Assembly: GCA_009916335.1 (NCBI GenBank)
Contig: SAAR01000180.1
Span: forward strand, 1-6,967
DNA length: 6,967 bases
From: Erysipelotrichia bacterium
GTDB lineage: Bacteria; Bacillota_I; Bacilli_A; Erysipelotrichales; Erysipelotrichaceae
Direction: 5' to 3'
Below the pieces are notes generated by a model. The model saw only the letters and a program-made list of their open reading frames with translations. It had not been told where the DNA came from and did no database searches. Made by a program: the position numbers and the translations under genes. Positions 1 to 5,314 of this stretch are shown one piece after another. Position 1 is the first letter of the stretch. Each line of letters starts with the position of its first letter.

Positions 1-18
1 TTCTACTATTTTATCCAT
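1..18 (-). CDS. Start of a downstream gene, cut by the window edge
   Basis: Only the first six codons are visible (MDKIVE), so no function can be given. An ATG at 16-18 is preceded by AGGAG with a 7-base spacer, a good Gram-positive ribosome binding site. The stop codon of the methyltransferase (TAG, 29-31) is itself part of this binding site, so the two genes are tightly packed with a 10-base gap and probably share one message. The reading frame stays open to the window edge. Confidence 0.6.
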
Positions 19-28
19 ATTTTTTCTC

Positions 29-739
29 CTATTCTAAATCAAAAATTGTATTCACATCTTTTTCTTGTTGTGTTATCCCGTTCAGTCTGTCGATGGACAC
101 GTTATAATAATCTTCTACAATTTCAAAACCAATATATTGGCGCTTTAAGCTGTCGCTTGCCACACACGTAGTTCCACTCCCAGAAAAAGGATCTAATACA
201 AGGTCGTCTTCTTGAGATGAGTTTTTTATAAAATTCTCAATAAGTTTAAGTGGTTTGATAGTGGGATGGTGATATTTTGCTTTATCTGCTTTATTTAAGG
301 ATGACTGATATAACTTTGAGGATGTCTCGTATGTGTTATACATAGGAACACCAGCGTCTCGTGCAAAGATAATATATTCCAAATCGCTGAGATACTTGTT
401 TTTTATACGTGGGATTGGATTGGTTTTATGCCACACCAAAACATCCACGTTTTTATCTTTATAGTGCTCAAGATATTGTAATAACTGATTCTTATTACAG
501 AATATATAAATGTTTGTCTTTTTCATTACCCTATCAAATTGCACAAGCATTTCTTTAGTGATACCACTTGATAATTTATCAACCTCATCTTGAAATGGCC
601 TATTCTTATTGCCGAATGCCCCACCTCCACCCTCAACCATGAGGTATGGAGGATCAGTTATAATTAAATCTATACTTTTATCAGGTATCTCTTTAATAAG
701 TTCATAGGCATCCCCTAAATAAATCATATTACTCTTCAT
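29..739 (-). CDS. DNA methyltransferase, beta class (N6-adenine or N4-cytosine)
   Basis: This protein of 236 residues is predicted to transfer a methyl group from S-adenosylmethionine to an exocyclic amino group of adenine or cytosine in DNA. Visible motifs are the catalytic DPPY (residues 29-32, in TDPPYL), HPTIKP (158-163) and the AdoMet-binding DPFSGSGTT (183-191). The order, catalytic motif first and AdoMet motif last, is that of the beta class. A glycine-rich stretch follows DPPY. The region between the motifs is short, so the recognition domain is small and the target site cannot be read. The ATG at 739 is chosen; a TTG one codon earlier and an ATG at 727 are alternatives, and none has a convincing ribosome binding site. 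With the chosen start it overlaps the preceding gene by 11 bases. No restriction endonuclease is seen nearby, so it looks like an orphan phage enzyme, perhaps protecting phage DNA from host restriction or marking it. The class is secure; the base modified is not. Confidence 0.92.
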   Translation of the reverse strand: MKSNMIYLGDAYELIKEIPDKSIDLIITDPPYLMVEGGGGAFGNKNRPFQDEVDKLSSGITKEMLVQFDRVMKKTNIYIFCNKNQLLQYLEHYKDKNVDVLVWHKTNPIPRIKNKYLSDLEYIIFARDAGVPMYNTYETSSKLYQSSLNKADKAKYHHPTIKPLKLIENFIKNSSQEDDLVLDPFSGSGTTCVASDSLKRQYIGFEIVEDYYNVSIDRLNGITQQEKDVNTIFDLE

Positions 740-941
740 CAAATATACTCATCTGCCCTTCTGGGATATCATCTTCATCCCATGTCGTCCAATATGCTTC
801 TTCATCATCAAACATTTCCAAATACTCTGTCCATGCGTGGTGTTTTGTTAAGCACTCTTCTGAACAATAATACTCCAACCCATCGTTGATTACAAAACCT
901 TCTTGCATTTCTTTTCCACAATGACTACATAATCTTGACAT
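729..941 (-). CDS. Small acidic zinc-finger-like protein with a possible clamp-binding C-terminus
   Basis: A protein of 70 residues. The first half carries C5-x2-C8 and C26-x3-C30 followed by H34 and H35, the pattern of a small treble-clef or zinc-ribbon finger. The second half is strongly acidic and rich in Trp and Tyr (AYWTTWDEDD). About 20 of 70 residues are Asp or Glu against three Lys/Arg. Small proteins of this look (a CxxC...CSEEC finger, then an acidic YWTxW stretch) are, as I recall, common in phages of low-GC Gram-positive bacteria, without a known role. The C-terminus ends GQMSIFDEE; Q63-M-S-I-F67 resembles the bacterial sliding-clamp-binding pentapeptide (QLSLF type). The start at 941 follows GGAGG with a 10-base spacer and overlaps the preceding gene by 17 bases. 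Zinc binding is inferred from the cysteines; clamp binding is a hypothesis. Confidence 0.85.
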   Translation of the reverse strand: MSRLCSHCGKEMQEGFVINDGLEYYCSEECLTKHHAWTEYLEMFDDEEAYWTTWDEDDIPEGQMSIFDEE

Positions 942-1152
942 CTTTTGGTTCCTCCATTCTATAGTATTCTTGATACGTTTTTAGTAAGTATTCGTTAATT
1001 TCATCCGGATTTAATTTGGATAAATCTGGCGTGCTCAATGTCACTATACTTCGCTCGTTAATATCAAACATTTGGATTTCTTGTTTTTTAATGTCATACG
1101 CAAAAAAGCCAACTTCGTATAAATCCATGATACCATCCCAAAAATATCTCAT
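925..1152 (-). CDS. Hypothetical phage protein, 75 residues
   Basis: I do not recognise this protein. It starts at an ATG (1150-1152) preceded by GGAGG with a 7-base spacer, and shares an ATGA overlap with the stop of the preceding gene, so translation is probably coupled. The N-terminal half (FWDGIMDLYEVGFFAYDI) is aromatic and looks like beta strands; the C-terminal half (NPDEINEYLLKTYQEYY) looks helical. No cysteines, signal peptide or membrane segment are seen. An in-frame ATG at codon 9 also has a weak GGGA upstream but is the poorer choice. It ends in TAG inside the next gene. Confidence 0.8.
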   Translation of the reverse strand: MRYFWDGIMDLYEVGFFAYDIKKQEIQMFDINERSIVTLSTPDLSKLNPDEINEYLLKTYQEYYRMEEPKDVKIM

Positions 1153-1418
1153 AGAAATTCCTCCAACTTTTTGATTTGTTCATTTACAAACAGGAGATTT
1201 GCCGTGTTCCAATAGGCTCTCTCTTCCCAAGAATCAGTATCTTTGTATCTTATCAATTCCACCAACAGATTGATTTTCTCATTTTTCAATCTCAGCAGTT
1301 CATCCACATGCCGATAATGCTTAATATAATCTTTAAGAAACTTTGAGTCTTCTTTCCTTAATAAACCTTCCTCAAGCAATTTAGCCATAAACATTGCTTC
1401 ATCGTGCGTGATTGTCAT
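1149..1418 (-). CDS. Hypothetical small helical protein, 89 residues
   Basis: No family is recognised. The composition suggests an almost entirely alpha-helical protein, with heptad-like hydrophobic spacing from about residue 37 to 60 (VDELLRLKNEKINLLVELI) and at the C-terminus (NEQIKKLEEFL), so a short coiled coil or helical hairpin is likely. The start (1416-1418) is preceded by AAGGTGAT, a good match to the 16S rRNA 3' end, and overlaps the stop of the upstream gene as ATGA. It could be a small DNA- or protein-binding accessory factor, but nothing in the sequence decides this. Confidence 0.82.
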   Translation of the reverse strand: MTITHDEAMFMAKLLEEGLLRKEDSKFLKDYIKHYRHVDELLRLKNEKINLLVELIRYKDTDSWEERAYWNTANLLFVNEQIKKLEEFL

Positions 1419-1690
1419 TTCATCACCTTCTTTATTTTTTTGATAAGATTGATATATTCGCTATCATCACCAAGCCCAAAAGTCATGCCACGATAAAAGT
1501 CACACACTTTAAATAATGCTACAAGGTCATCTAACGGATATTCTTTAACCTCAGCATCCCACTCATAGCCAATGACATACTCAGGGACTGGTCTGTTATT
1601 ATATTCTGATCCATATTTTTCTTCGATTAAATCAACCACATCTTGCTCATCAGTGTATATCTTTCCGTCATATTCATAGATTGTTGTCAT
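1415..1690 (-). CDS. Hypothetical phage protein, 91 residues
   Basis: Function unknown. The frame is open further upstream (to an ATG at 1715-1717), but the ATG at 1688-1690 has a clear GGAGG six bases ahead and forms an ATGA overlap with the preceding stop, so the shorter form starting MTTIYEYDGK is preferred. The N-terminus reads as a beta hairpin (TIYEYDGKIYTDEQD) followed by a helix (VVDLIEEKYG); the C-terminus is a basic helix (YINLIKKIKKVMK). No catalytic or metal-binding pattern is visible. Its place in a run of ATGA-coupled genes suggests co-expression with its neighbours. Confidence 0.82.
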   Translation of the reverse strand: MTTIYEYDGKIYTDEQDVVDLIEEKYGSEYNNRPVPEYVIGYEWDAEVKEYPLDDLVALFKVCDFYRGMTFGLGDDSEYINLIKKIKKVMK

Positions 1691-1908
1691 TTTAGACCTC
1701 CAATGAATTCTATGCACATTTTCATTTCCTCGACAGTAAATCCTACAGTAATTTGTCCTTCTTTCATTTCACAGGTCATTAGATGATCTCCATTATATGG
1801 ATTGTATTCCCCTGTAATAGTTGCGTCTTTGCAATCCAACACAAAATCAAAACCATCTTTATGCTTTGAAAGATGTTTTACTTCCCACTCAATACCATTT
1901 GCTGTCAT
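1687..1908 (-). CDS. Hypothetical phage protein, 73 residues
   Basis: No family is recognised. The ATG at 1906-1908 follows GGGAG with a 7- to 8-base spacer, and the start overlaps the previous stop as ATGA. The protein looks mostly beta, with alternating polar and hydrophobic residues (FDFVLDCKDATITGEY, then MTCEMKEGQITVGF), and ends in a short helix (VEEMKMCIEFIGG). Two cysteines (in LDCKD and MTCEM) and a third near the end are not spaced as a zinc site. It reads as a small compact domain of unknown role. Confidence 0.8.
   Translation of the reverse strand: MTANGIEWEVKHLSKHKDGFDFVLDCKDATITGEYNPYNGDHLMTCEMKEGQITVGFTVEEMKMCIEFIGGLK
1697..1701 (-). promoter_or_regulatory. Ribosome binding site that fixes the start of the 91-residue gene
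   Basis: GGAGG lies six bases before the ATG at 1688-1690, whereas the upstream in-frame ATG at 1717 lies deep in the preceding gene. The site falls in the last codons of the 73-residue gene. Confidence 0.78.
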
Positions 1909-2210
1909 TTTAAGACTCCCTTTTTTATAATAATAATGTCACCATAGAAATAATACCCAAACGCCAAATATCCCAATAAATTAAAGGGCTTATTTTTATA
2001 AATTCCTTCTTCATCTACTATCACCATGAAGTTATCATCATCAATGTAGTGGACTTGTTGCAAATAGCCATCTATTTCTTTTACCAAGTAATTATAATCA
2101 ACTTTAGTTTGCTCGTCGATATAATCAATAGTTTTATCAACCCTTAAAATAAACCCCTGTTCAACTTTTAAATCATTTTTCTTGATATACTTTTCTACCA
2201 CGTTCGGCAT
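1905..2210 (-). CDS. DUF3846-like small phage protein
   Basis: A protein of 101 residues. The middle and end (LVKEIDGYLQQVHYIDDDNF, then a DEEG turn, KPFN and GDIIIIKKG) match what I recall of the DUF3846 pattern: a helix followed by G-Y-[IL]-x2-V, an acidic turn, an N/D-E-E-G loop, a [LK]-P-x-N element and a final G-[DT]-x-[IV]-I strand. DUF3846 proteins are small, occur in phages and mobile elements of Gram-positive bacteria, and have no assigned function. The start at 2210 has AAAGGAGG with a 6-base spacer lying inside the 3' end of the helicase gene; the gap to the helicase stop is one base. The family call is from memory and would need a profile search. Confidence 0.8.
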   Translation of the reverse strand: MPNVVEKYIKKNDLKVEQGFILRVDKTIDYIDEQTKVDYNYLVKEIDGYLQQVHYIDDDNFMVIVDEEGIYKNKPFNLLGYLAFGYYFYGDIIIIKKGVLK

Positions 2211-2211
2211 G

Positions 2212-3591
2212 TTAATCCTCCTTTAAGTATGTTCTAAAGTTGTCTATTTCAGTTACTTTTGATACTAATGTGTCATATACATAGTCGTCAAAACTATGTT
2301 CTGCCATGAGATAATATACTTCAACATCATGTTTTTGACCTCGCCTGTATAAACGCGCGTTTGCCTGTTCATAACTTTCGCCACTCCATGTAAGGCCAAA
2401 CCATATGATAGTATTTCCACCATCTTGCAAATTTAGTCCATACTTTTCTGAGACTGGCGATAGGATGAGATACTTTATTTCGCCTCTATTCCAAGCCTCT
2501 TGCGTTTCAATGCCTTTATATTCCACAGCACCTTCTAAATGTTTTAACAAGTTATCTTTGTCTTCTTTAAAGTTATAAAATATGATAGCATTTCCTTCAA
2601 TGAACGAAAGTAGAGTTTCTAAAAGCCCATACTTGTATGTGTTAAATCTTGTGACATTGTGAAATTCATCATAGATAAACCCATTTGCTATTTGCAAAGA
2701 TTTGTTAATCATAATCGCTTGATTTGCTGCAGTGATATTTTCATACCCGTTAGTTTCCACGTAAAATTCTTGTTTCATGGTTCGCATACGTTCTTTGTCC
2801 ACTGGACAATAAATCTTGTGATGGTTCATACTGATCTCCAATGATAATTTTTTAGTAATGCTCTTTTTATGGATGGTTTCTAAAAGTTCATCATACACAG
2901 AAGCGTTCATCCGGTATTTATATTGTTCCCAAGGAACGGTGTAACAAAAGTCATTTCTAAATTGAGTTAAACTTCCTTTATACAAATCTAATAAATACAT
3001 AATATAGTAAAGTTCATCCCCGTGTGTGACATAATTTTCTTTTTCTGGTCTTGTAATATTAGAGAAAGGTGTCCCACTCATTAGATAAAGTCGGTCTTTC
3101 ACCAATAACTTTAAAGCCTTAAAACGATAGGTAGTTGTGTCTTTAAATTGTGAACATTCGTCCACTATAATTGCGTCGTATTGTGGTGTGTATTCATTCT
3201 TTATTCTAATCGTTTTTTTGCCTTTTTTTACACGTTTTCCGGCCAGCCATTCAACCATGCTCGAAGAGATGATATGAAAGGCATACTCACCCGTATTTTG
3301 CAGTATTTCAACGCGCTTACTTTCATCCCCTTGGATGACATTCAACACGTGACTTAGATAAGAAAAGTTTGCCCACTTTTTGATTTCGTTTTGCCATGTA
3401 GCTAAAGATACTTGTTTTGGTGTAATCACTAAGACTTTTTTAAACTCATGGAAGAAGTTATAGTCAACCAAAGCGAGGAGTAAGGAGGTTTTCCCTACTC
3501 CCATATCCAAGAAAATGCCATACTTGCTTTGGTCTTTGATGGTTTCTAAAAAGCCATATTCGTCAGTCCAATATGTCAATTTCTTGTTCAT
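2212..3591 (-). CDS. SNF2-type superfamily 2 helicase / DNA translocase
   Basis: This protein of 459 residues is an ATP-driven DNA helicase or translocase. Motifs in order are Walker A DMGVGKT (29-35, catalytic K34), motif Ia TPKQV (57-61), Walker B DECS (144-147), motif III SGTP (172-175), a motif IV strand AIIFYNF, motif V GLNLQ (about 385-389) and motif VI QANARLYRRGQ (409-419) with its arginine fingers. Both RecA lobes are complete, and the length is usual for the minimal phage SNF2-like enzymes; no extra targeting domain is attached. DECS replaces the classical DEAH, a common phage variant. The frame is open 24 codons further upstream, but that stretch runs through the preceding 51-residue gene, so the ATG at 3589-3591 is chosen even though its ribosome binding site is weak (GGAAAT) and it overlaps that gene by 29 bases. 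Family relatives sit in phage replication modules; a role in replication or recombination is inferred. Confidence 0.95.
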   Translation of the reverse strand: MNKKLTYWTDEYGFLETIKDQSKYGIFLDMGVGKTSLLLALVDYNFFHEFKKVLVITPKQVSLATWQNEIKKWANFSYLSHVLNVIQGDESKRVEILQNTGEYAFHIISSSMVEWLAGKRVKKGKKTIRIKNEYTPQYDAIIVDECSQFKDTTTYRFKALKLLVKDRLYLMSGTPFSNITRPEKENYVTHGDELYYIMYLLDLYKGSLTQFRNDFCYTVPWEQYKYRMNASVYDELLETIHKKSITKKLSLEISMNHHKIYCPVDKERMRTMKQEFYVETNGYENITAANQAIMINKSLQIANGFIYDEFHNVTRFNTYKYGLLETLLSFIEGNAIIFYNFKEDKDNLLKHLEGAVEYKGIETQEAWNRGEIKYLILSPVSEKYGLNLQDGGNTIIWFGLTWSGESYEQANARLYRRGQKHDVEVYYLMAEHSFDDYVYDTLVSKVTEIDNFRTYLKED

Positions 3592-3718
3592 CAATTTCCA
3601 TATTAAAATCTTGCTTGTAGTTTTCTTTAACGATTTCTTTGGCTTCTTCCATACTTTGTGCACTTACTGTTTCAATAAACTTTAAGGTCACTAAAACTGT
3701 ATAATCACTTTTTTTCAT
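3563..3718 (-). CDS. Small DpnD/PcfM-like protein, 51 residues
   Basis: This short gene lies between the helicase and an 81-residue protein. Its ATG (3716-3718) has GGAGG seven bases upstream, so it is well supported despite its size. The sequence begins MKKSDYTVLVTLKF, continues ETVSAQSMEEAKEIVKENY and ends EIDILD. This is the strand - strand - Ala-x-Ser-x-Glu-Glu-Ala helix pattern of DpnD/PcfM-like small proteins, found in phages and conjugative elements, with unknown function. It aligns without gaps to the 58-residue protein at 4723-4899 (shared A20, E24, A26, K27, V30 and an aromatic at 34). It ends in TGA inside the helicase gene. A run of seven A follows the start codon but too early to matter as a frameshift site. 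Confidence 0.8.
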   Translation of the reverse strand: MKKSDYTVLVTLKFIETVSAQSMEEAKEIVKENYKQDFNMEIDEQEIDILD

Positions 3719-3720
3719 TC

Positions 3721-3966
3721 TTAAACCTCCACAGATAATATATAGAGTGCTACACGAACTGGCGACATTTCTTCATACCCATCAAATCGTCTTTCTCTAT
3801 CGTCGTCAACTACAAGGTTAGGATATTCTTCCAAATACTCTTCTTTGACATCTTTGAGAATAGGGTATAACTCAGATTCTTCTTCAAATGCCTTTTTATA
3901 GACCTCTAAAAAATGTTCGCCTTCATCATTAACTTCTTCGATCACTAAAATATGATATCTTTTCAT
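3721..3966 (-). CDS. Hypothetical acidic phage protein, 81 residues
   Basis: Function unknown. The frame is open upstream to 3993, but that part overlaps the previous gene; the ATG at 3964-3966, two bases after the previous stop, gives MKRYHILVIEEVNDEG, a natural strand-forming N-terminus. The ribosome binding site is weak (AGAG), so reinitiation after the upstream stop is likely. About 23 of 81 residues are Asp or Glu, spread through a helical middle (VKEEYLEEYP) and an acidic turn (VVDDDRERRFDGYEE). The C-terminus (VRVALYILSVEV) is a hydrophobic strand. The opening MKRYHILV recalls the MKK-aromatic-x-V openings of two other small proteins in the block, but the rest does not align. Confidence 0.8.
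   Translation of the reverse strand: MKRYHILVIEEVNDEGEHFLEVYKKAFEEESELYPILKDVKEEYLEEYPNLVVDDDRERRFDGYEEMSPVRVALYILSVEV
3726..3730 (-). promoter_or_regulatory. Ribosome binding site of the 51-residue gene
   Basis: GGAGG lies seven bases before the ATG at 3716-3718, within the final codons of the 81-residue gene. It is the main evidence that the short gene before the helicase is translated. Confidence 0.78.
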
Positions 3967-3968
3967 GA

Positions 3969-4343
3969 TTAGCACTCTGCTGTAAACTCGCATTCACCAT
4001 TTTTGATGATGCATGCTTCAATTTTCTTTCCAAGTTCATAATCAGCATACTCTGATAAGTAATGTCTCACTTGTTCTTTTTCCCAACCTAAATCTTCTGC
4101 CATAATGTCATCAGTGTAACTATTATGTATTTTAAAATACTCTTCAATCTTTTCAAACTTGTCTTTATATAGACTTTCCATATCTTTTAATTCATCTTGC
4201 ACTGCTTGTAAATCATCTTTTGTAAAGTAGTATTCCAAATATGATGGTTCATACCCTTTTACTCCAAAACGGTCTGCAGCATCAGAACTTTGAACACCAA
4301 ACCAGAATTTACCATTGATGTCTCCAGTATAATATCTACCCAT
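3969..4343 (-). CDS. Conserved phage hypothetical protein with a GRYYxGDIxGKFWF N-terminus
   Basis: A protein of 124 residues. The opening MGRYYTGDINGKFWFGVQSS, with the following DAADRFG, is a pattern I associate with a family of unnamed proteins in phages and genomes of low-GC Gram-positive bacteria; its role is unknown. A helical, probably coiled-coil stretch follows (DDLQAVQDELKDMESLYKDK) and then a second helical part (WEKEQVRHYLSEYADYELG). Two cysteines at the very end (GECEFTAEC), plus one in EACII, could bind metal but are not spaced as a standard finger. The ATG at 4341-4343 is chosen over an upstream ATG (4370) because GGAGG lies ten bases before it and it forms a one-base TAATG overlap with the preceding stop. 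Confidence 0.85.
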   Translation of the reverse strand: MGRYYTGDINGKFWFGVQSSDAADRFGVKGYEPSYLEYYFTKDDLQAVQDELKDMESLYKDKFEKIEEYFKIHNSYTDDIMAEDLGWEKEQVRHYLSEYADYELGKKIEACIIKNGECEFTAEC

Positions 4344-4471
4344 TATTTGTTTTCCTCCATTTCTATCCAATCTATAAAGTTGATTGGTTCTGGTGCATTG
4401 TCACCACTATTTTCTTTGTAAAACTTTTTTAAGTATTCGAGATATTCTCTTATTTTTTGTTCAGTTAACAT
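4343..4471 (-). CDS. Very small hypothetical protein, 42 residues
   Basis: The frame is open further upstream, but that part lies wholly inside the preceding gene and reads like out-of-frame sequence, so the ATG at 4469-4471 is preferred. It gives MLTEQKIREYLEYLKKFYKE, then SGDNAPEPINFIDWIEMEEN. The first half is an amphipathic helix; the second has the proline-bounded NFIDWIE that looks like a conserved peptide. No ribosome binding site stands out, but the start overlaps the previous gene by 11 bases, so termination-reinitiation is likely. Its stop shares one base with the next start. Function unknown; that it is a real gene rests on composition and spacing. Confidence 0.65.
   Translation of the reverse strand: MLTEQKIREYLEYLKKFYKENSGDNAPEPINFIDWIEMEENK
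4354..4358 (-). promoter_or_regulatory. Ribosome binding site that fixes the start of the 124-residue gene
   Basis: GGAGG lies ten bases before the ATG at 4341-4343, inside the last codons of the 42-residue gene. It favours this start over the upstream in-frame ATG at 4370. Confidence 0.75.
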
Positions 4472-4733
4472 AAATTGTATAGGTTTGTTCAACCATGCCT
4501 TCGCTTTCTTCGATTTGTCCAACAGTAATACTTTTAATACTTTGACTTTTAATGACTCTTCCCAACCAATGCTCAATATCTTTGACAGTTCTTGGTGTTT
4601 CATCTAATTTGATATTGCTTGATACTTTAATTACTATACCTTTATCGGTATAGCCATCTTTTCCATATGTAGCAAATTTTTGTATAATGCGTGCGTCTAC
4701 ATCCATTATTCCATCAAAATCTTTAATCTTCAC
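4461..4733 (-). CDS. Hypothetical phage protein, 90 residues, GTG start
   Basis: Function unknown. The frame opens with a TTG at 4754, but GGAGG (4743-4747) lies nine bases ahead of a GTG at 4731-4733 and after the TTG, so the GTG is the better start, giving (M)KIKDFDGIMDVDARIIQKFA. The protein then has GYTDKGIVIKVSSNIKLDE, a helix (VKDIEHWLGRVI) and a final beta strand (QTYTIYVN). It looks like a small alpha/beta domain. It overlaps the 58-residue gene upstream by 11 bases and the 42-residue gene downstream by 11 bases. No metal-binding or catalytic pattern is visible. Confidence 0.78.
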   Translation of the reverse strand: MKIKDFDGIMDVDARIIQKFATYGKDGYTDKGIVIKVSSNIKLDETPRTVKDIEHWLGRVIKSQSIKSITVGQIEESEGMVEQTYTIYVN

Positions 4734-4899
4734 TTTCTTCTTCCTCCATGTCAATAATTTTTATTCCGTCGTATGTCTGATCGTATTGCTCATTAGAAAA
4801 CCAATTCTCAACTTTTTGTTTGGCTTGTTCTTCGTCGTCAGCTATAATTTCAAGCGTGACATCAGTAAATATTTGTGTATATACATAGAACTTTTTCAT
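4723..4899 (-). CDS. Small acidic DpnD/PcfM-like protein, 58 residues
   Basis: This short gene is well supported: its ATG (4897-4899) has AAAGGAGG with a 7-base spacer and overlaps the previous stop as ATGA. It reads MKKFYVYTQIFTDVTLEIIA, then DDEEQAKQKVENWF, and ends in an acidic tail (DMEEEESED). Two beta strands followed by an Ala-x-x-x-Glu-x-Ala-Lys helix fit the DpnD/PcfM-like pattern, as in the 51-residue protein at 3563-3718, with which it aligns residue for residue from the start. About 17 of 58 residues are acidic. The role of such proteins is not known. An out-of-frame plus-strand reading over the same region is a shadow. Confidence 0.82.
   Translation of the reverse strand: MKKFYVYTQIFTDVTLEIIADDEEQAKQKVENWFSNEQYDQTYDGIKIIDMEEEESED
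4743..4747 (-). promoter_or_regulatory. Ribosome binding site that fixes a GTG start
   Basis: GGAGG on the minus strand lies nine bases before the GTG at 4731-4733 and downstream of the TTG that opens the frame at 4754. It therefore supports a 90-residue product. It lies inside the coding sequence of the 58-residue gene. Confidence 0.7.
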
Positions 4900-5129
4900 A
4901 GCATAACCTCCTTTCCATATTTTCTAACTTTAAATGTGAAATCATCCATATTGTAGATAAGTTTGCCTTCACGAATAGATATGACACGCTTATCACGACT
5001 TTCTTTAAACGTAATTCTTCTTTTTTCTAAAATGTTTTTTACCAATAAATCTGCAAACTCGTTTAGTTTTACTAAACTTTTATCATCTCGACAGTAATTC
5101 TTTAAGATATTTAGATCGCTGAAATACAT
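4896..5129 (-). CDS. Hypothetical phage protein, 77 residues
   Basis: No family is recognised. The start ATG (5127-5129) lies after GGGAGG with a rather long 11-base spacer and overlaps the previous gene by 19 bases. The N-terminal half is helical (LVKLNEFADLLVKNILEK). The C-terminal half is a basic beta-rich stretch (KRVISIREGKLIYNMDDFTF, then KVRKYGKE), which could contact nucleic acid, though this is only a charge argument. It ends in an ATGA overlap with the 58-residue gene. Confidence 0.8.
   Translation of the reverse strand: MYFSDLNILKNYCRDDKSLVKLNEFADLLVKNILEKRRITFKESRDKRVISIREGKLIYNMDDFTFKVRKYGKEVML
4907..4914 (-). promoter_or_regulatory. Strong ribosome binding site of the 58-residue gene
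   Basis: AAAGGAGG lies seven bases before the ATG at 4897-4899, inside the last codons of the 77-residue gene. It is among the best matches to the 16S rRNA 3' end in the window and shows that this small gene is real. Confidence 0.82.
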
Positions 5130-5314
5130 ACAATTCTAATCCTCCCTTTTTTCCATGCTTCCACGAGTTCATACTCGGAGTAATAATGATTATTCTTTTT
5201 ATCTCTAAATGCGTGGTGTAAATGTAAGCACATGGCATAGGGGCTTTTAGCATTTGCTTTATAGCCCACCATGCGCTTGTATTTTTTATAATTTGATTCT
5301 ACCACAAAAGTCAT
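5111..5314 (-). CDS. Hypothetical basic phage protein, 67 residues
   Basis: Function unknown. The ATG (5312-5314) overlaps the stop of the VWA gene as ATGA, and the ribosome binding site is poor (TAAAG), so its translation probably depends on ribosomes finishing the large upstream gene. The protein is basic and rich in Lys, His and Tyr (NYKKYKRMVGYKANAKSP, then MCLHLHHAFRDKKNNHYYSE). The His cluster with one Cys (CLHLHH) and a later HYY could form a metal site, but no known finger pattern fits. A helix (ELVEAWKKGRI) and a final strand (RIVCISAI) end it. Confidence 0.72.
   Translation of the reverse strand: MTFVVESNYKKYKRMVGYKANAKSPYAMCLHLHHAFRDKKNNHYYSEYELVEAWKKGRIRIVCISAI

Noticed and set aside
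29..60. Methyltransferase tail VNTIFDLE as a second clamp-binding peptide
   Set aside because: It resembles the end of the zinc-finger protein (SIFDEE) but lacks the conserved Gln at the needed position.
2659..2844. Plus-strand open frame of 61 codons
   Set aside because: It lies wholly antisense inside the helicase gene and has protein-like features only by mirroring it; no ribosome binding site stands out.
29..3591. A DISARM- or BREX-like defence system made of helicase plus methyltransferase
   Set aside because: The helicase is a minimal phage SNF2 type, the methyltransferase is a small beta-class enzyme, and none of the other signature genes is present; six small genes separate the two.
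3709..3715. Run of seven A on the coding strand as a slippery frameshift site
   Set aside because: It covers codons 2-4 of the 51-residue gene, so a shift there would join nothing meaningful.
4472..4603. N-terminal extension of the 42-residue gene
   Set aside because: The extra 44 codons lie inside the 90-residue gene and read as out-of-frame sequence with no ribosome binding site.
4687..4956. Plus-strand open frame of 89 codons rich in Phe and Leu
   Set aside because: It spans parts of three well-supported minus-strand genes; its hydrophobic content comes from the complement of Lys/Glu-rich coding sequence.
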